Shown in pieces: positions 48,221 through 59,525 of a stretch of DNA of 64,000 nucleotides. The DNA is from Hordeum vulgare subsp. vulgare (lineage: Eukaryota > Streptophyta > Magnoliopsida > Poales > Poaceae): assembly GCF_904849725.1 (NCBI RefSeq), contig NC_058518.1, positions 412,307,081-412,371,080 on the forward strand, read 5' to 3'. The notes under the pieces were generated by a model. That model searched no databases and was not told the DNA's origin. It was given only the letters and a program-made list of their open reading frames with translations. Within the stretch, counting starts at the first letter, position 1. Each line of letters opens with the position of its first letter. A program made the translations under genes and the position numbers.

Positions 48221-51200
48221 ATGGCTCACGCAAGTGTCATCCTGAATTTTAATACGTTCCTAGAAAAAGCTAAGTTGAAAGATGATGGAAGCAACTTTGT
48301 AGACTGGGCTCGTAATCTTAAGCTAATCTTACAAGCTCGGAAGAAGGATTATGTCCTTAATGCTGCGCTAGGAGATGAACCACCCGCTACGGCTGATCAG
48401 GATGTTAAGAACGCTTGGTTAGCGCGTAAGGAGGACTACTCAATAGTTCAATGTGCAGTCTTGTATGGCTTAGAACCGGGACTTCAACGTCGCTTTGAGC
48501 ATCATGGAGCATTTGAGATGTTCCAGGAGTTGAAGTTTATCTTTCAGAAGAACGCCCGGATCGGGAGGTATGAGACCTCCGATAAATTCTATGCTTGCAA
48601 GATGGAGGAAAACTCGTCTGTCAGTGAACATGTGCTCAAAATGTCTGGGTACTCAAACCGTCTGGCTGAGCTGGGGATTGAACTCCCTCAAGAGGCCATC
48701 ACTGACAGAATCCTTCAATCACTGCCGCCAAGCTATAAAGGCTTTGTGTTGAACTACAACATGCAAGGGATGAACAAGTCTCCCGGCGAGTTGTTTGCGA
48801 TGCTGAAAGTCGCAGAGTCTGAACTCCGTAAAGAGCATCAAGTGTTGATGGTGAGCAAGACCACTAGTTTCAAGAGAAACGGCAAAGGCAAGAAGGGCAA
48901 TTCGGAGAAGAGCGGCAAGCATGTTGCCAATCCGCCGAAGAAACCCAAGGCTGGACCTAAGACTGAAACAGAGTGCTTCTATTGCAAGGGTATGGGTCAC
49001 TGGAAGCGCAATTGCCCCAAGTATCTAGCAGACAAGAAGGCGGGCAAAGAAAAATCAGGTATATTTGATATACATGTTATTGATGTGTACTTAACTGGCT
49101 CTCGTAGTAGTGCCTGGTTATTCGATACCGGTTCTGTTGCTCACATTTGCAACTCGAAACAGGAACTGCGGAATAGACGAAGGCTGGCGAAAGATGAAGT
49201 GACGATGCGCGTAGGAAATGGTTCCAAGGTTGATGCAATCGCCGTCGGCACAGTGTCGCTTCAGCTACCATCGGGATTAGTGATGAACTTAAATCATTGT
49301 TATTTAGTGCCTGCGTTGAGCATGAACATTATATCTGGATCTTGTTTATTGCGAGATGGTTACTCTTTTCAGTCTGAGAATAATGGTTGTTCTATTTCTA
49401 TGAGTAACATCTTTTATGGTCATGCACCGAATGTGAGAGGATTGTTCATATTGAATCTTGATAGCGATACGCATATACATAACATTGAGACCAAAAGAGT
49501 TAGAATAAACAATGATAGCGCCATATTTTTGTGGCACTGCCGCTTAGGTCATATTGGTGTAAAGCGCATGAAGAAACTCCATGCTGATGGACTTTTGGAG
49601 TCACTTGACTTTGATTCACTTGACACGTGCGAACCATGCCTCATGGGCAAGATGACTAAGACTCTGTTCTCTGGAACAATGGAGCGTGCAAGTGACTTAT
49701 TGGAAATCATACATACCGATGTGTGTGGTCCAATGAGCGTGGAGGCACGCGGCGGATATCGTTATTTTCTCACCTTCACTGACGATTTAAGTAGATATGG
49801 TTATGTCTACTTGATGAAGCACAAGTTTGAAACATTTGAAAAGTTCAAGCAATTTCAGAGTGAAGTGGAAAATCATCGTAACAAGAAGATCAAGTTCCTA
49901 CGGTCTGATCGTGGGGGTGAATATCTGAGTTTCGAGTTTGGTGCTCACTTAAGACAATGTGGAATTGTTTCGCAGTTAACACCGCCTAGAACACCACAGC
50001 GTAATGGTGTGTCCGAACGTCGTAATCGTACTTTGTTAGAGATGGTGCGATCTATGATGTCTCTTACTGATTTGTCGTTATCATTTTGGGGTTATGCATT
50101 AGAAACAGCTGCATTCACTTTAAATAGGGCACCATCAAAATCCGTTGAGACGACACCATACGAACTGTGGTATGGCAAAAGGCCAAAATTGTCGTTTCTT
50201 AAAGTTTGGGGATGTGATGCTTATGTCAAAAAGCTTCAGCCTGAAAAGCTGGAACCCAAAGCGGAAAAGTGCGTCTTCATAGGTTACCCAAAAGAGACAG
50301 TTGGGTACACCTTCTATCTCAAATCCGAGGGCAAAGTGTTTGTTGCTAAGAACGGAACTTTTCTCGAGAAGGAGTTTCTCTCGTGAGAATTGAGTGGGAG
50401 GAAGATAGAACTTGACGAGGTTGTCGAACCTCTCATCCCTCTGGATGGTGGCGCAGGGCAGGGGGAAACCTCTGTCGTTGCGACGCCGGTTGAGGAAGAA
50501 GTTAATGATGATGATCATGAAACTCCAGTTCAAGTTTCTGTCGAACCACGCAGGTCGACGAGATCACGCGCTGCTCCAGAGTGGTACGGTAATCCCGTCT
50601 TATCAATCATGTTGTTAGACAACAATGAACCTGCAAATTATGAAGAAGCAATGGTGGGCCCAGATTCCAACAAATGGCTAGAAGCCATGAAATCTGAGAT
50701 AGGATCCATGTATGAGAACAAAGTGTGGACTTTGGAGATACTACCTGAGGGCCGCAAGGCTATTAAGAAAAAATGGATCTTTAAGAAGAAGACGGACGCT
50801 GACGGTAATGTGACCGTTTATAAAGCTCGACTTGTGGCAAAGGGTTTTTCGAAAGTTCCAGGAGTTGACTACGATGAGACCTTCTCACCCGTAGCGATGC
50901 TTAAGTCCGTCAGAATCATGTTAGCAATAGCTGCATTTTTCGATTATGAAATCTGGCAGATGGATGTCAAAACGGCGTTCCTTAACGGTTTCCTTAAGGA
51001 AGAATTGTATATGATGCAACCCGAAGGTTTTGTCGATCCTAAAAATGTTGACAAGGTGTGCAAGCTCCAGCGATCCATTTATGGACTGGTGCAAGCATCT
51101 CGGAGTTGGAACAAACGCTTTGATGAGGTGATCAAAGCATTTGGGTTTATACAAGTGGTTGGAGAATCTTGTATTTACAAGAAAGTGCGTGGGAGCTCTG

Positions 51201-52198
51201 TGGCATTTCCAATATTATATGTGGATGACATATTACTGATTGGGAACAACGTAGAGCTTTTGAGCATAAAAGGTTACTTGAATAAAAGTTTCTCTATGAA
51301 GGACCTAGGAGAAGCTGCTTACATTCTAGGCATTAAGATCTATAGGGATAGATCAAAACGGCTGATAGGACTTTCACAAAGCACATACCTTGATAAAGTT
51401 TTGAAGAGGTTCAAAATGGAACAGTCCAAGAAAGGGTTCTTGCCAGTGTTACAAGGTACGAGATTGAGTAAGACTCAGTGCCTAGCAACTGATGAAGATA
51501 GAGAGCATATGCGCTCCGTCCCCTATGCTTCAGCCATAGGTTCTATCATGTATGCAATGCTGTGCACTAGACCGGATGTTAGCCTGGCCATAAGTATGGC
51601 AGGTAGGTTCCAGAGTAATCCAGGAGTGGATCACTGGACAGCGGTCAAGAATATCCTGAAGTACCTGAAAAGGACTAAGGAGTTGTTTCTCGTGTATGGA
51701 GGTGACGAAGAGCTCGCCGTAAAAGGTTACGTCGATGCAAGCTTTGACACAGATCCGGACGACTCTAAGTCGCAAACCAGATACGTATTTATTCTTAATG
51801 GGGGTGCCGTAAGCTGGTGCAGTTCCAAGCAAAACGTCGTAGCAGATTCTACATGTGAAGCAGAGTACATGGCTGCCTCGGAGGCGGCTAAGGAGGGTGT
51901 CTTGATGAAGCAGTTCATGACGGATCTTGGAGTGGTGCCAAGTGCACTGGATCCAATAACCTTGTTCTGTGACAACACTGGTGCCATTGCTCTGGCAAAG
52001 GAACCAAGGTTTCACAAGAAGACCAGACACATTAAACGACGCTTCAACCTCATCCGCGACTACGTCGAGGAGGAGGACGTAAATATATGCAAGGTGCACA
52101 CGAATCTGAATGTAGCAGACCCGCTGACTAAACCTCTTCCACGGCCAAAACATGATCGACACCAGAACTGTATGGGTGTTAGATTTATTACAATGTAA
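48221..52198 (+). pseudogene. gag-pol: Copia gag-pol of B, open except for one nonsense codon
   Basis: A single frame of about 1,325 codons from ATG 48221 to TAA 52196-52198, interrupted only by TGA at 50384-50386, where A has CGA. Residues: CCHC knuckle C252-C265; protease DTG 302-304; integrase zinc site H439, H444, C470, C473; catalytic D500, D563, E599, with exactly 35 residues between D563 and E599. After the stop the frame continues from 50390 with RT (QMDVKTAFLNG; YVDD near residue 1000 of the whole) and RNase H (DASFDTDPDDSKSQ, STCEAEYMAASE). All catalytic residues I can place are present. The stop falls between integrase and RT, so gag, protease and integrase could still be translated. 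It could be a trans-mobilised or recently silenced copy. Confidence 0.95.
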
Positions 52199-52239
52199 TT
52201 CACATGGTGATGTGAGGGCTAGATTATTGACTCTAGTGC

Positions 52240-52249
52240 AAGTGGGAGA
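52240..52249 (+). other. Polypurine tract of B
   Basis: AAGTGGGAGA lies one base upstream of the 3' LTR. Confidence 0.75.
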
Positions 52250-52250
52250 C

Positions 52251-54069
52251 TGTTGGAATTATGCCCTAGAGGCAATAATAAATGTATAGTTATTATTATA
52301 ATTCCTGTATCAAGATAATAGTTTATTATCCATGCTATAATTGTATTGGATGAAGACTCATTTACATGTGTGGATACATAGACAAAACACCGTCCCTAGC
52401 ATGCCTCTAGTTGGCTAGCCAGTTGATCGATGATAGTCAGTGTCTTCTGATTATGAACAAGGTGTTGTTGCTTGATAACTGGATCACGTCATTGGGAGAA
52501 TCACGTGATGGACTAGACCCAAACTAATAGACGTAGCATGTTGATCGTGTCATTTTGTTGCTACTGTTTTCTGCGTGTCAAGTATTTATTCCTATGACCA
52601 TGAGATCATATAACTCACTGACACCGGAGGAATGCTTTGTGTGTATCAAACGTCGCAACGTAACTGGGTGACTATAAAGATGCTCTACAGGTATCTCCGA
52701 AGGTGTTAGTTGAGTTAGTATGGATCAAGACTGGGATTTGTCACTCCGTGTGACGGAGAGGTATCTCGGGGCCCACTCGGTAATACAACATCACACACAA
52801 GCCTTGCAAGCAATGTAACTTAGTGTAAGTTGCGGGATCTTGTATTACGGAACGAGTAAAGAGACTTGCCGGTAAACGAGATTGAAATAGGTATGCGGAT
52901 ACTGACAATCGAATCTCGGGCAAGTAACATACCGAAGGACAAAGGGAATGACATACGGGATTATACGAATCCTTGGCACTGAGGTTCAAACGATAAGATC
53001 TTCGTAGAATATGTAGGATCCGATATGGGCATCCAGGTCCCGCTATTGGATATTGACCGAGGAGTCTCTCGGGTCCAGTCTACATAGTTCTCGAACCCGC
53101 AGGGTCTGCACACTTAAGGTTTGACGTTGTTTTATGCGTATTTGAGTTATATGGTTGGTTACCGAATGTTGTTCGGAGTCCCGGATGAGATCACGGACGT
53201 CATGAGGGTTTCCGGAATGGTCCGGAAACGAAGATTGATATATAGGATGACCTCATTTGATTACCGGAAGGTTTTCGGAGTTACCGGGAATGTACCGGGA
53301 ATGACGAATGGGTTATGGGAGTTCACCGGGGGGGCAGCCCACCCCGGGGAAGCCCATAGGCTTTGGGGAGACACACCAGCCCTTAGTGGGCTGGTGGGAC
53401 AGCCCCAAGGGGGCCTATGCGCCAAGAGAAGGAAATCAAAGGAAAAGAAAAAAAAGAGGGAGGAAGTGGGAAGGGAGGGGGACTCCTCCCACCAAACCAA
53501 GTCCAACTCGGTTTGGGGGGGAGTCCTCCCCCCCTTGGCTCGGCCGACCCCTTGAGGGTCCCTTGGACCCCAAGGCAAGGTCCCCCTCCCTCCTCCTATA
53601 TATATGGAGCTTTTAGGGCAGATTTGGAACGACTTTCTCACGGCTGCCCGACCACATACCTCCATAGTTTTTCCTCTAGATCGCGTTTCTGCGGAGCTCG
53701 GGCGGAGCCCTGCTGAGACGAGATCATCACCAACCTCCGGAGCGCCGTCACGCTGCCGGAGAACTCTTCTACCTCTCTGTCTCTCTTGCTGGATCAAGAA
53801 GGCCGAGATCATCGTCGAGCTGTACGTGTGCTGAACGCGAAGGTGCCGTCCGTTCGGTACTAGATCGTGGGACTGATTGCGGGATTGTTTGCGGGGCGGA
53901 TCGAGGGACGTGAGGACGTTCCACTACATCAACCGCGTTCTCTAACGCTTCTGCTGTACGATCTACAAGGGTACGTAGATCACTCATCCCCTCTCGTAGA
54001 TGGACATCACCATGATAGGTCTTCATGCGCGTAGGAAAAATTTTGTTTCCCATGCGATGTTCCCCAACA
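52251..54069 (+). repeat. 3' LTR of B
   Basis: 1,819 bp, nearly identical to the 5' LTR. Most differences are C/T or G/A changes. TATA at 53596-53605. Confidence 0.97.
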
Positions 54070-54074
54070 GATTG
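54070..54074 (+). repeat. Target site duplication of B, right
   Basis: GATTG, identical to 45144-45148. Confidence 0.95.
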
Positions 54075-54792
54075 TCACGCCATGTGCCTTTTACCTTTCC
54101 ATCTGTCTGTACTCAGACAATTTTAATCTTCCTTTGGCTTGTAAGACTTGTTTGAATGACTTGTGATGATGGGTCGTGAGACCCCTATCTGTGTAATATT
54201 ATGTGTGAGGCTTTTCCGAGCCTTCTAAATAAAGTTTGTATGTTTATGGTTATGTTGTGATGCCATCGATGTATCTACGCATATCGTTATGCCATGTGTA
54301 TGTGTGTTGTACTTGATATGTATGGGGTTCGAATACCTAGTCGTATGCCTTAGTAGCACTCCTTACGGGGAAATGCCCCTTTGTGATTCCATCGAGCCAT
54401 GGTAGTTCGCTACTGCTCCGGACACATTGGTTGACCGGCATGTGTCCTTCTTAGCTATTGTGTCTGTCCCTTTGGGAAATGTCACGCATTGTAATGGAGT
54501 CCTTGTAGCTTGCTACGACTCGTCTACATTCGCTGATGACCGACACGTGCTTTGCTGGGTCATGTATGCATGTCCCTGTACGGAACTGCTGTTTGAGTTT
54601 ATGACTAGACATGTCGATCCGGGTTCTTTGACATTGGAATGCTAGCGACACAATTGCATACGTGAGTCAAAAGGCGCAAATGGTCCCGACTAAGGTAAGG
54701 CTGCAGCCGCGGGGATAACCGTGCGTGAGACCGCAAAGAGATGTGATGTGTTACCGGCTGGATTCCTATGGCTTAGGATCGGGGTGCCGACA
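54075..54792 (+). repeat. 3' LTR of F, second part
   Basis: It resumes the F LTR after B and ends ...GTGCCGACA. With the first part it totals about 4,057 bp, against 4,053 bp in the 5' LTR. Confidence 0.92.
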
Positions 54793-54797
54793 TTCCT
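54793..54797 (+). repeat. Target site duplication of F, right
   Basis: TTCCT, identical to 31893-31897. Confidence 0.9.
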
Positions 54798-55256
54798 CCT
54801 ATTTACTCTGCTCTGGAGTTCTTACCATGGAAATTGGCTTACGAGTCACACAGACAGTTGTATTCATCTCTCTCTTCTTAGCAGGCTTCTTGACTAGCCT
54901 GGAAGAGGATCTCTCAAGGGTGAATGACATCCCTTGCATAGCAGACTCTGGAGCTCTCATACCAGCAGGTCTGGCATACTCCTTTCTCACAGTTTTCTTG
55001 ACAGTGGTATTCTCCTTTTGCTTCTAGGGAATGTTCTCCTGTGGGGTAAAATCAACATCCTCCTCACCAGAATTATGCTTCTTCCTAGACCTGATAGATG
55101 CCTTTGGCAGATCATGGGAACTAGGACTACCTGGGTCAGAAGCGGTCTTCTCAGGACTAGTTCCTGAATCCACCTCAGCACTGGGCTCTCTGAAATCATT
55201 TTGACTGTCCTCTGAACCTGACGTACTGACATTGTCCAAGCAAACAAGGTGACCCT
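54798..55256 (-). pseudogene. N-terminal part of the accessory ORF of H
   Basis: After an acceptor-like TTTTTACAG the minus strand opens GHLVCLDNVSTSGSED and continues through an acidic, Ser-rich stretch (SEDSQNDFREPSAEVDSG), a TAG at 55024-55026, then a basic stretch (SSRLVKKPAKKREMN). A second TAG lies at 54799-54801. The frame is continuous with the segment at 31183-31892 once F and one TSD copy are discounted. It has no ATG near the acceptor, so the start may lie in an upstream exon. No domain is recognised. Confidence 0.45.
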
Positions 55257-55364
55257 GTAAAAATAATTAGAAGAGCTCGAGTGGATGAGCATCACAAAAA
55301 TTCAAAAGTTTTTGCAAGTTTGAACTCTGAAAAATTAAGGTCTAACTTTCTGCATAAAGGGGTA

Positions 55365-55538
55365 TCGGTTCCACCGAGACAAAAAAATCAGAGCCACCGA
55401 GACTAACAATCTCATCAACAAAAACTTTGTCATACTTTTTGGTTTCACCAAAAAGTATAACTTGGTTTCATCGAACTGTTCTCAGTGGCCCAAAAACCAA
55501 CATTGGTTGGACCAATTTTTCTCACTCGGTGACACTGA
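55365..55538. repeat. Palindrome array (block 2)
   Basis: 13-bp motifs of the TCGGTGNCACCGA type start at 55365, 55388, 55439, 55462, 55503 and 55526, forming three pairs spaced 23 bp, the pairs 74 and 64 bp apart. They lie in the putative intron between the TATA box and the ORF. Confidence 0.7.
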
Positions 55539-55876
55539 GATTCAGTTTTGCACACTGTTAACCCTAAATCTCTGTTGTTCTCTAATCTAAATGAGTTTTC
55601 TTCTGGATGGAAACATTGAAAACGTGGACTAAAGATAGGCTAAACCTATTTGCACAAGATTTGGAGTGGGGAGCGCAAAGAGAGGCCGAGATCTTACCCT
55701 AACTCGGTGAAGATCTTGCTATGACGACGACGGCGGAGGTGATTCGTGTCGATAGCGAGGACTCTAGTGGCGAGGTCGCACGGGAGACAACGGTGATATC
55801 CTGAGGACGAGGGCACGTCAGCGAGGAGGTGCAGGGAGTCAAGTTTGAAGAAGAATTTCAAACGTCGGGTCTGCGA

Positions 55877-55888
55877 GGTATATATACC
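55877..55888 (-). promoter_or_regulatory. TATA box upstream of the H accessory ORF
   Basis: GGTATATATACC, itself palindromic, lies about 10 bp downstream (minus strand) of palindrome block 3. A GC-rich ATG-free leader follows, then a donor-like GGTAAGATC near 55696-55704, and a TTTTTACAG acceptor just before the ORF at 55256. Confidence 0.45.
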
Positions 55889-55897
55889 CCCTGGCTT

Positions 55898-56061
55898 TTG
55901 GTGACACCGAGTTGGATTTTTGGTGCCATCGATTTTCATAAATGTCAGGTGACAGTGAAACTCGACGAGGCTGAAAACATCCTATCGGTGGTACCGAAAT
56001 TGAAAAACCAGATCAACCCTAGGCTTCAGTGGGACCGAGTTTTTGAGGTTGGTCACACCGA
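55898..56061. repeat. Palindrome array (block 3)
   Basis: Motif starts at 55898, 55920, about 55953 (weak), 55985, 56026 and 56049. Spacing within the clear pairs is 22-23 bp. The block lies immediately upstream of the minus-strand TATA. Confidence 0.65.
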
Positions 56062-57143
56062 GATGCATTTGGGAGGTTTGAAATTTAGCCCTTGATGGAT
56101 CTCCGAGTGCTCCTCACACATAGTGTCCCTAAAGTGCTTGCTCAAATTTTGTGATGTAGCATGAATAGAATTTGAGACGAGAAAGCATAGATAGCTATAG
56201 ATAGGTACTTAGGAATTCTTTTATATCCAATTGGCCAAATAAAATAGAAAGCCAAATAACAACAATTGTATGTACTCGAATGAACAAAATATGCATACTA
56301 ACATGCTCACATAATAAGATGTCAAATAAACATGGTGAACATGCACAAACACTCTAGTATCTACCAAGCACTTTGGCAATGACGAAGTTATCTATATATG
56401 AGTATATTGACTTAGAAGCGAAGCAAGAATACTTGATCATAGGTCATAGTCATTGTTTAAGCACAAGTGGGTTTCCAATTTTACATAAAGCTTTCAACGT
56501 GTTCACATCTTAAGAGATGCTTATACTCAATTCTTAGAGTAATGCTCCCCCTTGATGTGACATCCCCCCTAAGGGGGATAAACTAACCTTGGGTTTTGTC
56601 CTAGAAGATTTCATGTAGGTGTAGTAGTTGTGGATGCTCATTGTTGATGAAGATCATCTTGAGTTAGGAGCAATCCTTGTTGTTTCTTACTCTTCTCACC
56701 TATATGGGTTAGTCCCAAACACAAGGAACATATGCAAGGATTTCTATGGACATGGAATGAAATGCATGTGAGATGATGTTCAATGATACATTAATTACCT
56801 TGTCCCTTGCTTACCTTTGAGGGAATGTGTGACTCCTTGAACTAATGCATATGGTTGGAGTTTATTGCATATAGTTCTTCTAGAAATGAATAAGAATGAA
56901 TTTCATTGGCGGAGTCACCCCTCAAGAACTTCTCTAGTTCTTCTTCTTGGGGACCCACATCAACTTGATGGGGATCCTTGGAGTTGTGGTAGCACTAGAT
57001 GAAGTGGATCTAGTAGTGTCCTTGGGAATCCACTTGACCATGGCTTGGGGTTCTTCCTCAAATGAGTCAATCTCCTCTTGAAGCTTGCCCTTGCCCTTGC
57101 CCTTGTGATCTTGTGGTAGAAGGTCATCTTGAGAGCTTGTTAC

Positions 57144-57896
57144 CTAGGGGAGAGTAGGGTCATACTTATCCTTTTGGGGAACAAAATTTGGGATGGGATA
57201 TTGACATTCTTCCCATTCAACTCTGTTGGCATTGAAGTAGCCAACACCTTGCTTCTTGTGATGTCCTCCTTGCTTGCGTACAATTTCGTCGAATTGCTTA
57301 CTTTCGGCAAGACTCTTGAAGACACCTCTCTCTATAATTACTTTCAATAAATCATTTTCTTGCTCAAGTGTAACTGGGCTAAGAGAATCATTAGTAGAAT
57401 CAAGAGAGCTACTAGCAACAACATCATTTGATTCAACTTTAGAATTATTGTTACTAGATGAAGAAACTTTATTGCCTTTGTTACTAGTGTTCTTAGGATT
57501 AACTTGTGGAACAAAAGTAGACAAGAGTTATCATTTGGCTAGATAAGAAGAACTCTTCTTTCTAAGATCATCATTGATTGCTTTTAGAAACTCATGCTCT
57601 TGCTCTAAATTTAGCCTCTCGGAGCGTAGCGTCTCATGAGTTCTTGCAAGCTCTCTATGATCTTCTAGAGTAGTTTCATGAGCTAACTTAAGATTGTTTA
57701 ATTCTTTAGTTAGTCATTCAATCTCCGTATTATAATCATCATTCGATTTCTCTTGACTAGCATGATTATTTTCAAGTCCATTTTCAATGTTATCACTAGT
57801 CTTATCAAGGAGGAAGTCATCTTCTCCTAACAAATCATCCTCATCGCTACCAAAGTCAAAATACTCGGGTTATGATACCTTGGAGCCTTTTGCCAT
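57144..57896 (-). pseudogene. Gag-like coiled-coil region of H, broken
   Basis: The minus strand reads MAKGSKVS at the G junction, then acidic residues (GSDEDDLLGEDDF), a heptad-rich coiled coil (LTKELNNLKLAHETTLEDHRE), then Asn/Ser-rich sequence (NKGNKVSSSSNNNSKVESND) and VGYFNANRVEWEECQ to the stop at 57144. This order resembles the C-terminal gag region of Triticeae SIRE/Maximus elements (from memory). Several stops interrupt the coiled coil. No zinc knuckle remains visible. The start is cut off by G. Confidence 0.5.
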
Positions 57897-59420
57897 TGAT
57901 ACGTCCATTTTGCATCATGCTTTTATGTTGATATTTCTCGCATTATGGGCTGTTATTACACATTTTGGTACAATACTTATGCCTTTTCTCTCTTATTTTA
58001 TAAGGTTTACATGAAGAGGGAGAATGCCGGCAGCTGGAATTCTGGGATGGAAAAGGAGCAAGTTTGAGATACCTATTCTGCATAACTCCAAAAGTCGTGA
58101 AAATCAACGAGGAATTATTTTGGAATATATAAAAAATACTGGGCGGAAGAAATACTCGAGGGGAGCCACCAGAGGCCACAAGCCTGCCACGCGCGGCCTA
58201 CCCCCCTGGGCGCGCCTGGGTGGCTTGTGGGCCCCCTGTTACCCCTCCGGCTCCCATCTTCTGCTATAAGGAGGGTTTTGTCCCATAAAAATCAGGAGAA
58301 GGCTTTTGGGAAGATACGCCGCCGCCACGAGGCAGAACTTGAGCACAACCAATCTAGAGCTCCGGCACGGCCGTGCTGCCGGGGGAAACTTCCCTCCCGG
58401 AGGGGGAAATCGTCGCCATCGTCATCACCAACACTCCTCTCATCGGAGGGGACTCATCTCCATCAACATCTTCATCAGCACCATCTCATCTCCAAACCCT
58501 AATTCATCTCTTGTACCCAATCTCCGTCCCGAGACTCCGATTGGTACTTGTAAGGTTGCTAGTAGTGTTAATTACTCCTTGTAGTTGATGCTAGTTGGAT
58601 TACTCGGTGGAAGATCATATGTTCAGATCCTTAATTCTATTCAATACCTCTCTGATCATGAACATAATTATGCTTTGTGAGTAGTCACTTTTGTTCCTGA
58701 GGACATGGGATAAGTCTTGCTATAAGTAGTCATGTGAATTTGGTATTCGTTCGATATTTTGATGCATTGTATGTTGTATTTCCTCTAGTGGTGTTATGTG
58801 AATGTCGACTACATAACACTTCACCATTATTTGGGCCTAGAGGAAGACATTGGGAAGTAATAAGTAGATGATGGGTTGCTAGAGTGGCAGAAGCTTAAAC
58901 CCTAGTTTATGCGTTGCTTCGTAAGGGGCTGATTTGGATCCACTAGTTTAATGTTATGGTTAGACTTTGTCTTAATTCTTCTTTCGTAGTTGCGGATGCT
59001 TGCGAGAGGGGTTAATCATAAGTGTGATGTTTGCCCAAGTAAGTACAGCACCCAAGCACCGGTCCACCCACATATCAAACTATCAAAGTAGCGAACGCGA
59101 ATCATATGAACATGATGAAAACTAGCTTGACAGAAATTCACATGTGTCCTCGGGAGCGCTTTACCTTATATAAGAGTTCGTCCAAGCTTGTCCCTTGCTA
59201 CAAAAGGGATTGGACCATCTTGCTGCACCTTTGTTACTATTGTTACTTGCTACCTCCTACGAATTATCTTATCACACAAATATCTGTTACCGATAATTTC
59301 AGTGCTTGCACAGAATACCTTGCTGAAAACCACTTGTCATTTCCTTCTGCTCCTCCTTGGGTTCGACACTCTTACTTATCGAAAGGACTACGATAGATCC
59401 CCTACACTTGTGGGTCATCA
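57897..59420 (+). repeat. 5' LTR of G
   Basis: 1,524 bp, from TGATACGTCCATTTTGC to ...CTTGTGGGTCATCA. TATA-like CTATAAG at 58264-58270, followed by a GC-rich leader. The short frames at 58024-58588 and 59106-59466 have no domain. Confidence 0.88.
58264..58270 (+). promoter_or_regulatory. TATA-like box in the G LTR
   Basis: CTATAAG after a GC-rich block with GTGGGCCCC, the same layout as in the C and D LTRs. Confidence 0.45.
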
Positions 59421-59431
59421 AGACTCTTTTC

Positions 59432-59443
59432 TGGCGCCGTTGC
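59432..59443 (+). other. Primer-binding site of G
   Basis: TGGCGCCGTTGC, 11 bp after the LTR end. The same motif is found in the C leader. It is probably complementary to tRNA-Asp, from memory. Confidence 0.75.
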
Positions 59444-59525
59444 GGGGAGTGAAGCGCCTTTGGTAAGTGAAATTTGGTAAGGAAACATTTATATAGTGTG
59501 CTGAAATTTGTTATCACTTGTCACT

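Larger units (their letters stand above)
45149..54069 (+). mobile_element. Angela-type Copia element B, complete and young
   Basis: A full-length 8.92-kb element flanked by a perfect 5-bp TSD, GATTG (45144-45148 and 54070-54074). The LTRs of 1,817 and 1,819 bp differ by about 16 substitutions plus one 2-bp indel in a by-eye count, under 1%. Gag-pol is open except for one nonsense codon. It has an intact primer-binding site, polypurine tract and LTR termini (TGTTGG...CCAACA). It is inserted in the 3' LTR of F. Confidence 0.97.
31898..54792 (+). mobile_element. Tekay/Del-like chromovirus F with 4-kb LTRs, interrupted by B
   Basis: 5' LTR (31898-35950), tRNA-Met primer-binding site, ORF0, gag-protease-RT-RNase H-integrase-chromodomain-like tail, polypurine tract, and 3' LTR (41810-45148 plus 54075-54792, split by B). 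RT before integrase makes it Gypsy. The C-terminal WSNHSEKEATWERED motif is chromodomain-like, pointing to a chromovirus of the Tekay/Del clade. The TSD TTCCT is perfect. The two LTRs differ by a few percent by eye. All coding frames are heavily damaged. Confidence 0.9.
54798..57896 (-). mobile_element. SIRE/Maximus-like element H, right segment
   Basis: The minus strand from 57896 carries a gag-like coiled-coil and Asn/Ser-rich region (to 57144), a non-coding stretch, palindrome arrays with a TATA box, and an ORF running into the F site. No RT or integrase appears between gag and the extra ORF, so this copy is either non-autonomous or two related elements side by side. G interrupts it at 57897. 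The stretch 56062-57143 has no sustained frame; it contains CAAGGGGGAGCA on the minus strand (56543-56554), a polypurine-tract-like sequence. Confidence 0.55.

Noticed and set aside
51530..52162. Minus-strand 210-codon ORF
   Set aside because: Antisense to RNase H of B; in A the matching stretch breaks up (6633-6935, 6830-7090), so no conserved antisense gene.
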